Part shown: positions 48,398 to 56,290 of the stretch, piece by piece | How positions within the stretch are numbered: the first letter of the stretch is position 1 | How the letters are laid out: each line of letters opens with the position of its first letter | Origin: Actinophytocola algeriensis | GTDB lineage: Bacteria; Actinomycetota; Actinomycetes; Mycobacteriales; Pseudonocardiaceae | DNA: 64,000 nucleotides | Direction of reading: 5' to 3' | Assembly: GCF_014203735.1 (NCBI RefSeq) | Contig: NZ_JACHJQ010000002.1 | Location: 1-64,000, forward strand | Notes under the pieces: model-generated | Seen by the model: only the letters and a program-made list of their open reading frames with translations | The model's database searches: none | What the model was told of the DNA's origin: nothing | Made by a program: the position numbers and the translations under genes

Positions 48398-49045
48398 CTA
48401 CAGGTCGTGCAGACCGACCAAGCCGTCCTGGATCGCCCGCGCCAGCAGGGCCGCCTTCGTCGGTGCGGGGCGGCCCGCGTTGGCGTACTTCACCCGTACC
48501 CGGTCCAGGTAGGTGCCGACGGTCCTCGGCGTGATGTTCATCCGGTCAGCGACGAGCTGCTTGGACTCGCACTGGAACCACTGCGTGAGCACCTCGCGCT
48601 CCCGGTCCGACAGCCGGGGATGCGCCGGTCCGCGGTCCCCGGCGATGGCCCCTGCGAGGGTGGGCGGGAGGTACGGGCGGTTCTCCGCGGCGGCGATCGT
48701 CGCGGCCACCAGGTGCTCGTGGCCTTCCGACTTGGTGAGGAACGCGCTGACCCCGAGGTCGAGGCACGTCAACGCGACCTCCTCGCTGTCCTGCATCGTG
48801 TACACGATGACCTTGCGGCCCGCGTCGACGAGCCTGCGCACCGCGCGCTGGTAGGGCGCCCGCTCGTCGCCGACGTTCAGGTCGAGGACGACGACGTCGG
48901 CCTCGTCACCGGGCGAGGTCCACGCCACGTCGACCGTCGTGCCCGCGGCGACCACCCGGATCGGCTGGTCGGCCTCCCCGTACCAGACCCGCACACCGGA
49001 GAGGATCGCCGGGTGGTCGTCCACCACTGTCACCGTGATCGCCAT
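48398..49045 (-). CDS. NarL/LuxR-family response regulator
   Basis: A 215-residue response regulator. The receiver domain (residues 1-125) has the acidic pocket VVDDHPAIL, the phospho-acceptor Asp in VVVLDLNVGDE (about residue 54) and Lys in AFLTKSEGHEHL. The LuxR helix-turn-helix is LSDREREVLTQWFQCESKQL, then ITPRTVGTYLDRVR. It is last in an operon behind two kinase-like genes, and its start overlaps the second kinase-like gene by 16 nt. Confidence 0.9.
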   Translation of the reverse strand: MAITVTVVDDHPAILSGVRVWYGEADQPIRVVAAGTTVDVAWTSPGDEADVVVLDLNVGDERAPYQRAVRRLVDAGRKVIVYTMQDSEEVALTCLDLGVSAFLTKSEGHEHLVAATIAAAENRPYLPPTLAGAIAGDRGPAHPRLSDREREVLTQWFQCESKQLVADRMNITPRTVGTYLDRVRVKYANAGRPAPTKAALLARAIQDGLVGLHDL

Positions 49046-50139
49046 GCCGTCTCCAACCACACCTGTCCGTCGGTCACGAACTCGACGAGGGACACCCCGC
49101 CCATGCCTGGCTGGGTGATGGGCAGTTCCGGTGCCGCGCACCGGGCGCTCACCCGTACCTGGTCCGGCCCGTGCAGCACCGTGACCCGGGCGGGTGACCG
49201 CGTCGTCACTAGTGCCTCCGAGATCGGCGCGAGCAGCTCGCGCCGCACGTCCTCCGGCAGCTCCCCCGGTGTGCCGCTCACGGACAGCTGCACCGACGCG
49301 CCGTGCCGCTCGGCGACGTCGATGATCGCACCCAGCTCGTGCACCAGCGGGTCGGCCACGCCGTCGCCTTCGATGAGCAGCCTGCGCATCCTGGCCGCCT
49401 CGACGGCACACCGGCGGCGCACGGCCTCCGCCCCGGGGTCGAGCACGCCGTCGGCGAGACCCGCGAGCAGCGGGATGGTGGTGGTGCTCAGGTCGGCGTA
49501 GCGCCGCTCGTGGTTGCGTGCCTCGGCAGCCGCCTCCTCCTCGCGGACGCGCAGCTCCTCCGCCGCGCGCGAGGTCCGGAACGCGTCGTCGGCGATCCGT
49601 CGCAGCAGCCGCGCGGACAGCGCCACCCCCAGCTGGAAACCCGCCACGGACACGAAGGTGACGCCCATGTCCGCCACGTAGACCGCCGTCGCCCCGTTCG
49701 CCGCCATCGAGACGCCGAGCGTGGCGACGTGCGCGAGGAGGAACGCGACCACCCAGCCGATGGCGAGGTCGTACAGCAGCACGAGCCCGTACCAGCCGAT
49801 CAGGCCGATCGACCAGTGGTTCGGCACGGGCATCGGGTGCGGCGGCAGGAGCCCGGACATCACGAGCGAGCAGCAGAGCAGCACCGCGACGCCCGCCCAC
49901 CGCAGTGGCCCGGGGATCCGACCACGCACGAACAGGGCGACCGCGCACACCCCGCCGAGCACCGCGAGGACGCCGTACACGATCAGCTCGGTGCGCGAAC
50001 CCGCTTCCGGCACAACGAGTACGTGCCCGTTGAGTCCGACCTGGACGGTGAGCGCGACGGCGAGCAGCACGACGGTCGTCATCGCCACCAGCCGCCGCTC
50101 GATGACGGAGGCCGGCCTGCCGGGTGCGAGGTCAGTCAC
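49030..50139 (-). CDS. Degenerate histidine-kinase-like membrane protein
   Basis: A 369-residue protein with about six membrane helices (residues 20-200), a coiled-coil (AEELRVREEEAAAEARNHER) and a C-terminal domain where a DesK-type kinase core should be. The dimerisation region YADLSTTTIPLLAGLADGV has no phospho-accepting His, and no N, G1 or G2 boxes can be seen in the ATPase-like end. It lies between a complete kinase gene and the response regulator, overlapping both, so it probably acts as a sensor or co-regulator rather than an enzyme. Confidence 0.7.
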   Translation of the reverse strand: MTDLAPGRPASVIERRLVAMTTVVLLAVALTVQVGLNGHVLVVPEAGSRTELIVYGVLAVLGGVCAVALFVRGRIPGPLRWAGVAVLLCCSLVMSGLLPPHPMPVPNHWSIGLIGWYGLVLLYDLAIGWVVAFLLAHVATLGVSMAANGATAVYVADMGVTFVSVAGFQLGVALSARLLRRIADDAFRTSRAAEELRVREEEAAAEARNHERRYADLSTTTIPLLAGLADGVLDPGAEAVRRRCAVEAARMRRLLIEGDGVADPLVHELGAIIDVAERHGASVQLSVSGTPGELPEDVRRELLAPISEALVTTRSPARVTVLHGPDQVRVSARCAAPELPITQPGMGGVSLVEFVTDGQVWLETAWRSR

Positions 50140-51289
50140 GCGACCACGTCCACTCGACCGTCGTACCGCGACCCGGTGCGGACCGCACCTCGGCGGCACC
50201 GCCCGCGGCGGTCATCCTGGCGCGGATCGACTCCGCCAGCCCTCGGCGGTGCGCGGGCACCGCACCCGGGTCGAACCCCCGGCCGCGGTCGGACAGCCGG
50301 ACCACCACCCGCCCGTCGCGGTCGTGGCCGGTGAGCGCCGGGCTGGGGTCGCCGGCGTGCCGGTGGACGTTGCTCAACGCCTCCCGCACGCCGTGGTAGA
50401 TCGCGTACGCCTGCTTCGGCGGGACGGTGAGCGGGCCGTCGACGTCGGCGCGGACGGTGAGCCCCGGGTACGTGGTGAGCGACGTGAGCAGGTCCGCGAG
50501 GTCGACCGAAGCACTGTCCTGGCCGGTGACCGGCCTGTGCGCGGTCAGCACCTCGAGGTCGCGGCGGGCGGCGGCCCGCAGCCAGCCGCCGTCGCCGGTC
50601 GTGCAGGTGGACACCATGAGCAGGGTGGTGCTCGCGGTGTCGTGCAGCATCGCGAGGTAGGCGCGGTCGGCGGTGCGCTGTGCCCGCGCCGCCGCGGCGG
50701 CGATCCGGCGCTGCTCGGCCCGCCGGACCAGCCGGTCGCACAGCCGCGCCGCGTGCCGCACCAGCAGCAGCCCCGCCCAGGACAGCATGGCCTGCACCAG
50801 CAACGACCAGACGGACACCGCGGAAACGGAGCCGGCGGCGAGGAAGTACCCCGCGCTGTGGGCGCCGATCGCGACCGCCGCGAGCACGTGCCCGGCCACC
50901 GGACGTTCCGGCCAGTCGACGTAGCAGGTCACCGACATGATCGAGACCGTGGCGTACAGCCAGCCGCCGACCGGCTGCTCGCCGAAGAAGACCTGGCTGA
51001 GCCCGACCACGACGGAGAGCACCGCGTGCGCGGTCATGAACGCCACCGGGGCGACGGCGTGCCACCGGCTCTGCGCGCACGCCAGGCCGGTCGCCGCGAC
51101 GAGGATCGTGATCGCCAGGGGCAGTTCGGCCGGGGGATGCCCGGTCAACCCGAACACGCCGCACAGACCGATCACCGCGGCACGCAGCAGTGGCGCGCAG
51201 CGCGCGACCGCGTCCAGGAGGTGCCGTTCACACGGCCCGGCCTGACGACCGTGACCGTCGGCGACCGACCGCACAGGTCGCTCAGTCAC
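50132..51289 (-). CDS. DesK/NarX-type sensor histidine kinase
   Basis: A 385-residue kinase with several membrane helices in residues 30-190, the H box YLAMLHDTASTTLLMV (HisKA_3-like His), and an ATPase domain with N box EALSNVHRHAG, G1 DRGRGFDPG and a final G2-like APGRGTTVEWTW. It should autophosphorylate and signal to the LuxR-type regulator two genes down. GTG 51289 is chosen as the first start after the non-coding upstream stretch; longer forms are possible. Stop overlaps the next gene by 8 nt. Confidence 0.82.
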   Translation of the reverse strand: MTERPVRSVADGHGRQAGPCERHLLDAVARCAPLLRAAVIGLCGVFGLTGHPPAELPLAITILVAATGLACAQSRWHAVAPVAFMTAHAVLSVVVGLSQVFFGEQPVGGWLYATVSIMSVTCYVDWPERPVAGHVLAAVAIGAHSAGYFLAAGSVSAVSVWSLLVQAMLSWAGLLLVRHAARLCDRLVRRAEQRRIAAAAARAQRTADRAYLAMLHDTASTTLLMVSTCTTGDGGWLRAAARRDLEVLTAHRPVTGQDSASVDLADLLTSLTTYPGLTVRADVDGPLTVPPKQAYAIYHGVREALSNVHRHAGDPSPALTGHDRDGRVVVRLSDRGRGFDPGAVPAHRRGLAESIRARMTAAGGAAEVRSAPGRGTTVEWTWSRD

Positions 51290-51498
51290 GGAACCGGGCA
51301 CCCGCAGAAAGTACCAAAGGCAGGTCGGGTGGAAACCGCTGATCAACGCGGCGGCCACCGTCCAGTGCGGACACGAGACGGTGGTCACATGGAGTGACGC
51401 CCGGCTGCGGTGCCCGAACGGGACGGGTGCCCGACAGGCAACTGTTTTCCACGAACGGTCGATAGGCCGCGGTGCGCACATCTGCTTACCGTGCGTAC

Positions 51499-52185
51499 AT
51501 GACACACAGGTCCTGGCTGGGGGCCGTCGTGGTGGCGGTCTGCCTGGCGTTCAGCATCACCGTGCCCGTGTCCGCGGCACCGGCGGCGCCCTGGTACCTC
51601 ATCGGCGGACAGCTCATCCACAGCGGCAGCGCCCGGTGCACGCTCGGGTTCAACGTCCACGCGGGCGCCACGCGGTATGTCCTGACCGCGGGCCACTGCG
51701 TCAGCGCAGGTGGGAGCTGGTACGGCGTCGGCGGCTACATCGGCCCGGCCGCCGGTTCGTCGTTCCCCGGCAACGACTTCGGCCTCATCCACGTCGCGTC
51801 GGCCGACGCGCTGTCCACCCCGCTGGTGGACCGCTACGCCGCGGGTGCCGACGTCACGATCACCGGCACGACCACGCCGCCGGTCGGTTCGTCGGTCTGC
51901 TACTCGAGCCCGGCCAGCGGCTGGCGGTGCGGTTCGGTCACGGCGCACAACCAGACGGTGTGCTACCCGCAGGGCTGCGTGTCCGGGCTGATCCGCATCG
52001 CCGTGTGCCTCGATCCGGGCGCGTCGGGCGCGCCGGTGGTCACCAATCCCGGCGCGGGCACCACGGTCCGCGCGGTCGGCCTGGTCGCGGGTGGGTCCGG
52101 CAACTGCACGTCCGGCGGCACGACGTGGGTCCAGCCGATCGCGGAACCGTTGGCGGCCTACGGCCTGACGCTGTACACCGGCTGA
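51499..52185 (+). CDS. Secreted chymotrypsin-fold (streptogrisin-like) protein with GASGA serine site
   Basis: A 228-residue exported protein; the signal peptide ends near VSAAPAA. It resembles the mature domain of streptogrisins without a pro-region: His in VLTAGHCVSAGG, Asp in PGNDFGLIHV and the serine loop CLDPGASGAPVV. Streptogrisins have GDSGG here, so the Asp that stabilises the active fold is Ala and the last Gly is Ala. Six mature cysteines fit three disulfides. It may be a weakened protease. ATG 51499 is used; a GTG 27 nt upstream is possible. Confidence 0.72.
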   Translation: MTHRSWLGAVVVAVCLAFSITVPVSAAPAAPWYLIGGQLIHSGSARCTLGFNVHAGATRYVLTAGHCVSAGGSWYGVGGYIGPAAGSSFPGNDFGLIHVASADALSTPLVDRYAAGADVTITGTTTPPVGSSVCYSSPASGWRCGSVTAHNQTVCYPQGCVSGLIRIAVCLDPGASGAPVVTNPGAGTTVRAVGLVAGGSGNCTSGGTTWVQPIAEPLAAYGLTLYTG

Positions 52186-52255
52186 CGCGGGTCACGCCCC
52201 GGACCGGCGTGATCACCGATCCGCGGGAGGCCACCGGCAGCTAGTGTGCCGGGAC

Positions 52256-53041
52256 ATGCCGACCTTCGAAGCCAGCGACGGGATCACGTTGTCCTACACG
52301 AGCTGGGGCGACGGGCGCCTCGTCGTGCTGCACCACGGGTTCATCGCGAACAGCAGGACCAACTGGGTGCTGCCCGGCATCGTCGACGCGCTCGTCGCCG
52401 CGGGCAGGCGGGTGGTGGCGATCGACGCGCGCGGGCACGGCGAGTCGGAGAAGCCGCACGACCCGGCGCACTACGGCGAGGCGCGGATGGCCGACGACGT
52501 CATCGCGCTGGCCGACCTGCTCGCCGAACCCGCGGGCTACGACCTGGTGGGCTACTCGATGGGGGCGATCGTCTCGCTGATCGTCGCGACCAGGGACAGC
52601 CGGGTCCGCGGCGTGGTCGCCGCGGGCGTCGGGTCGGCCGTCGTCGAACTGGGCGGGGTCGACACGCGCGTGATCGGCAGGGCGGCCATGGCCGAGGCGC
52701 TGCTGGCCGACGACCCGGCGACGATGTCCCCGGCCGCGGCGGGCTTCCGCGCGTTCGCCGACGCGGTCGGCGGGGACCGGGTCGCGCTCGCCGCACAGGC
52801 CACCGCACTGCACGCCGCCCCGATCCCGCTGCGGGCCATCACGGTCCCGGTACTGGTCCTCGCGGGCCGCGACGACCACCTGGCCACCCGCCCGGAGGTC
52901 CTCGCCGACGCGATCCCGGGCGCGGTCCTGCGCGTCGTACCCGGCGACCACCTCGGCGCGGTCCGCGAGCCGGACTTCCTGGCCGCACTGACCGGTTTCC
53001 TCGCCGAACGGGCCGGTACGACGACGAGCCACCGGGATTGA
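52256..53041 (+). CDS. Alpha/beta hydrolase
   Basis: A 261-residue cytoplasmic alpha/beta hydrolase. It has the oxyanion region VVLHHGFIANSR, DARGHGESEKP, the nucleophile elbow LVGYSMGAIVSL (Ser about 101), the acid in VLAGRDDHLAT and the final His in VVPGDHLGAV. This fits esterases, C-C hydrolases and haloperoxidase-like enzymes. Monocistronic; the hydrazine-type operon begins after a 292-bp gap and may be independent. Confidence 0.85.
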   Translation: MPTFEASDGITLSYTSWGDGRLVVLHHGFIANSRTNWVLPGIVDALVAAGRRVVAIDARGHGESEKPHDPAHYGEARMADDVIALADLLAEPAGYDLVGYSMGAIVSLIVATRDSRVRGVVAAGVGSAVVELGGVDTRVIGRAAMAEALLADDPATMSPAAAGFRAFADAVGGDRVALAAQATALHAAPIPLRAITVPVLVLAGRDDHLATRPEVLADAIPGAVLRVVPGDHLGAVREPDFLAALTGFLAERAGTTTSHRD

Positions 53042-53075
53042 ATCGTCAGGGTTGGCGTGTGGCGCCGGGTGTTTC

Positions 53076-53150
53076 CCTCCGGGGGCTCCTGCCGGAGGCG
53101 GGGAGGCCCCTCCGGCAGGACAAACCCGTCGACGAAGAACGTCCGGCAGG
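53076..53150. repeat. Diverged family B repeat
   Basis: A hairpin with 7-bp arms (CCTCCGG ... CCGGAGG, 53076-53098) is followed by CCGGCAGGAC units in the same style as the three 53-bp repeats, but with many changes. It lies in the 53042-53333 gap before the N-hydroxylase. The rest of the gap shows no gene; it should hold the operon promoter, for which no clear hexamers are visible. Confidence 0.45.
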
Positions 53151-53333
53151 ACGCCCGTCCGACTCAGGGCACTGGACCCACACTCGCACGATCACCGACT
53201 CCTCCATCGACTCCCCTCCCGGGACGCGGTGCGCCCGCAACCCGGGAGATGCGATCACCGCGTCCCCGCTGGAAATGTGGGGCCGCTGGACCTGGCCGTT
53301 TCGGTCGGGACCGAGTCGTCGGAGGTGGTCGCC

Positions 53334-54620
53334 TTGTCCACACGTGAGCGCGGACAGGACCCGGTCCATGACGTCGTGGGGATCGGGTTCGGGCCCGCCA
53401 ACCTCGCACTGGCGATCGCGGTGGAGGAGCACAACGCCGCGGCCCGGTCCTCGGACCGGGTCGACGCGGTCTTCCTGGAGCGCCAGCCGGAGTTCCGGTG
53501 GCACCGCGGGATGCTGATCGACGGCACGGTCATGCAGGTGTCGTTCCTCAAGGACCTCGCCACCATGCGCAACCCCGCGAGCGCCTTCGGGTTCGTGTCC
53601 TACCTGCACCACAGGGGCAGGCTGGTCGACTTCATCAACCACAAGACCCTGTTCCCCACCCGGGTCGAGTTCCACGACTACCTGACGTGGGCGGCCGAGA
53701 AGATGCGGCACGCCGTGCGGTACGGCCAGGAGGTCGTCGCCGTGCGGTCGGCCGGGAACCACCTCGAGGTCGACACCCGGGACGGGACCGTCCGCGCCCG
53801 CAACGTGGTGTTCGGCGTCGGGCTCAGCCCCGTGCTGCCCGCCGGCGTCGAGCGGTCCGGGCGGGTCTGGCACAGCAGCGAGCTGCTGCACCGCGCGCCG
53901 GACCTCGCGGACCCCCGGCGGCTGGTCGTGGTCGGCGCGGGTCAGAGCGCCGCGGAGTGCACCGACTACCTGCACAGCACCTTCCCGGACGCGGAGGTGT
54001 GCTCGGTGTTCACCCGCTACGGCTACAGCCCCGCCGACGACAGCCCGTTCGCCAACCGGATCTTCGACCCCGGCGCCGTCGGCGAGTTCTTCCACGCGGA
54101 GGACGACGTCAAGGCCCGGCTCATGGACTACCACCGCAACACCAACTACGCGGTGGTCGACCTGGAGCTGATCGAGGAGCTGTACCGCAAGGAGTACCAG
54201 GAGAAGGTGACCGGCAGGCCGCGACTGCGGATGCTGGGCGCCACCGCGGTCACCGGCGTCGCGGAGACCGCGGGACACGTGGCGGTCCGGGTGCGGTCGC
54301 TGCTGGACGGGACGCCGAGGGTGCTGACCGCGGACGCGGTCGTGTTCGCGACCGGCTACGAGCCCGCCGACATCCGCCCGCTGCTCGGCGACCTGGACCG
54401 GCACTGCGTGCGCGACGAGCGGGGACTGCCGGTGGTGGCGCGGGACTACCGCATGCGCACCGACGCCGCCGTCCACTGTGGACTGTACCTCCAGGGCGGG
54501 ACCGAGCACTCGCACGGGATCACGTCCTCGCTGCTGTCCAACGTGGCCGTCCGGGGCGGGGAGATCCTGTCCTCGGTGCTGCACCGGCGCGCCGCCGTCC
54601 CGACCCTGCTCGCCGCGTAG
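53334..54620 (+). CDS. L-lysine/L-ornithine N-monooxygenase (hydrazine-pathway type)
   Basis: A 428-residue flavoprotein of the SidA/IucD/PvdA group, which hydroxylates the side-chain amine of lysine or ornithine with NADPH and O2. FAD motif GIGFGPANLALA (about residue 19), substrate-contacting MQVSFLKDLATMRNP, NADPH motif VVVGAGQSAAECTDYLHS, and the late ATGYEPADI. TTG 53334 is chosen because GGAGGTG lies 7 nt upstream and the FAD motif follows at the usual distance. First gene of the operon running to 60517; with the cupin/MetRS pair it points to N6-hydroxylysine made for N-N bond formation rather than a siderophore. Confidence 0.88.
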   Translation: MSTRERGQDPVHDVVGIGFGPANLALAIAVEEHNAAARSSDRVDAVFLERQPEFRWHRGMLIDGTVMQVSFLKDLATMRNPASAFGFVSYLHHRGRLVDFINHKTLFPTRVEFHDYLTWAAEKMRHAVRYGQEVVAVRSAGNHLEVDTRDGTVRARNVVFGVGLSPVLPAGVERSGRVWHSSELLHRAPDLADPRRLVVVGAGQSAAECTDYLHSTFPDAEVCSVFTRYGYSPADDSPFANRIFDPGAVGEFFHAEDDVKARLMDYHRNTNYAVVDLELIEELYRKEYQEKVTGRPRLRMLGATAVTGVAETAGHVAVRVRSLLDGTPRVLTADAVVFATGYEPADIRPLLGDLDRHCVRDERGLPVVARDYRMRTDAAVHCGLYLQGGTEHSHGITSSLLSNVAVRGGEILSSVLHRRAAVPTLLAA

Positions 54621-54629
54621 GAGGCCGTC

Positions 54630-55919
54630 GTGACCGATCTCGCCGTGCGGGCCGCGCCCTCGATGGGCACCCGCGACCTGATCGTGCTCTACCTGACCAG
54701 CCTCATCGGCGCGGGCATCCTCGTGATCCCCGGCATCACCGCGCAGCTCGCCGGGCCGGCGTCGCTGCTGGCGTGGGGCGTGCTCGCGGTCGGCTCGTTC
54801 GCCATGGCCCACATGTTCGCCGCCATGGCGACACTGCGGCCGGGCACCGGCGGCCTGTGCACGCTGATCGGCACCGCGCTCGGCCGCCGCTTCGGGGACA
54901 CCGCGCTGCTGACGCTGGTGGCGGTGTACGTCATCGGCAACCCGATCATGGGGGTCACGTCGGGCCGCTACCTGGTGCACCTGCTCGGTGTCGGTGAGGG
55001 CTGGGTACTGCCCTTCGGCGCGGGTTTCATGCTGCTGTCGGTGGCGTTCAACCTGCTGGGCGTCAAGGCCGGGGTCCGCATCCAGCGGATCGCGTTCTAC
55101 GCGCTGCTCGCCTGCCTGGCCGCCGCGATCGCCTACGCGGTGCCGTCGATGTCGGCGCAGCGGCTGGCACCGGTCGCGCCGCACGGCTGGAGCGCGCTGG
55201 GCGGTGCCGCGGTGGTGGCGTTCTTCGCGTTCCTCGGCTGGGAGAACGTGCTGATGGTGGCGGGCGACGTGCGCAAGCCGCGCAAGGCGTTCCGCACGGC
55301 CATCGCCGTGGCCGTGCCCGTGGTCGGCCTGGTCTACCTGGTCACCACAGCGGCCTACCTGACGGTGCCGGCCATCGAGGAGACGATCGTGCTGCCCGCG
55401 CTGCTGGGTGAGGACTTCGGCCGGGTGTCGATGATCCTGGCCGACCTGCTGGCGCTGGCCGTGCTGATCGTCGCGACCAACGCCTGGGTGTTCGGCGCGT
55501 CCCGGGTGCTGGCGTCGGCCTCCCGCCGCGGCCTGCTCCCGAAATCCCTCGCCACCGCCCGGGAAGGCAGCGGCGCACCCGTCCGCGCGTTGCTCACCCT
55601 CGGCGTCGGGTACACGGCCGTCGTCGCGGTGATGGCGGCGTTCGGTCTCGACGAGACCCCGATGCTGTTGTTCACCAGCGCCACGTTCCTGGTGCTGTAC
55701 GTGCCGGTGGCGGTGGCCGCGTTGCGCGACCGCCCGACCCGCGCGCTGCGGGTCAGCTCGATCGCGACGCTCGTGCTCGTGGCCAGCTTCCTGCCGAGCA
55801 CCACCTCGGCACTGCCGGCGGTCGTGGTGCTCGTGGTCCTCATGTGGCTGGTCGCCGTGCGCCGGTCGGCCGCGGTGGACGAAGCCGTGCCCCACCAGGC
55901 GATCGGAGACAAATCATGA
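54630..55919 (+). CDS. APC-superfamily amino acid permease
   Basis: A 429-residue integral membrane protein with about 12 helices. The first-helix motif LIGAGILVIPGI is that of APC amino acid permeases, and FFAFLGWENVLMVAGDVRKP matches the conserved helix 6-loop of the YjeH/YbaT-like group. GTG start 10 nt after the N-hydroxylase; its stop overlaps the cupin ATG (ATGA). In this operon it could export an amino-acid-like hydrazine product or import the substrate. Confidence 0.88.
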   Translation: MTDLAVRAAPSMGTRDLIVLYLTSLIGAGILVIPGITAQLAGPASLLAWGVLAVGSFAMAHMFAAMATLRPGTGGLCTLIGTALGRRFGDTALLTLVAVYVIGNPIMGVTSGRYLVHLLGVGEGWVLPFGAGFMLLSVAFNLLGVKAGVRIQRIAFYALLACLAAAIAYAVPSMSAQRLAPVAPHGWSALGGAAVVAFFAFLGWENVLMVAGDVRKPRKAFRTAIAVAVPVVGLVYLVTTAAYLTVPAIEETIVLPALLGEDFGRVSMILADLLALAVLIVATNAWVFGASRVLASASRRGLLPKSLATAREGSGAPVRALLTLGVGYTAVVAVMAAFGLDETPMLLFTSATFLVLYVPVAVAALRDRPTRALRVSSIATLVLVASFLPSTTSALPAVVVLVVLMWLVAVRRSAAVDEAVPHQAIGDKS

Positions 55920-56290
55920 TCCAGAAGTTCCTGGTCGACGAGACCGCGGCCGAACCCGAGTTCGGCATGGCCTGCCAGCGCCTGATCCCCTGGGCCGGGC
56001 AGGGCGCGGAGCCGCCGATGGGCGTGATGGCGTGCTTCCTCGACGCGGGCGCGAAGTCCGACCCGGACCTGCACGCGCAGGACGAGGTGATGCTGGTCCT
56101 CTCCGGCACCGGCGTGGTCGACCTCGCCGGGGAGACCACCGACATCGGCCCGCGTGAGCTGGTCGTGCTCCCCGGCAACCACGAGCACGTGGTGCACAAC
56201 CCGGGCGACACCCCGCTGGTGTGGGTGTCGCTGTACTGGCCTCTGCACGAATCACAGCACGAACCACAGCACGAACCGGAGGAGTCATGA
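55916..56290 (+). CDS. Stand-alone cupin (hydrazine-synthetase partner)
   Basis: A 124-residue single-domain cupin. The first cupin motif is in DLHAQDEVMLVLSGTGVVDL (His, Glu), the second in LPGNHEHVVHNPGDTPLVWV (His). The metal ligands appear mostly retained. The C-terminus is a His/Glu/Gln-rich tail. It is coupled to both neighbours by ATGA overlaps. In characterised hydrazine synthetases a cupin is fused to a MetRS-like domain and carries out the N-N bond step; here the same two parts are adjacent separate genes. Confidence 0.8.
   Translation: MIQKFLVDETAAEPEFGMACQRLIPWAGQGAEPPMGVMACFLDAGAKSDPDLHAQDEVMLVLSGTGVVDLAGETTDIGPRELVVLPGNHEHVVHNPGDTPLVWVSLYWPLHESQHEPQHEPEES

Noticed and set aside
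53052-53333. N-terminal extension of the N-hydroxylase starting at 53052
   Set aside because: The extension has an antisense-like Arg/Pro composition and includes the diverged repeat. GGAGGTG fits the TTG at 53334, and the FAD motif follows at the usual distance.
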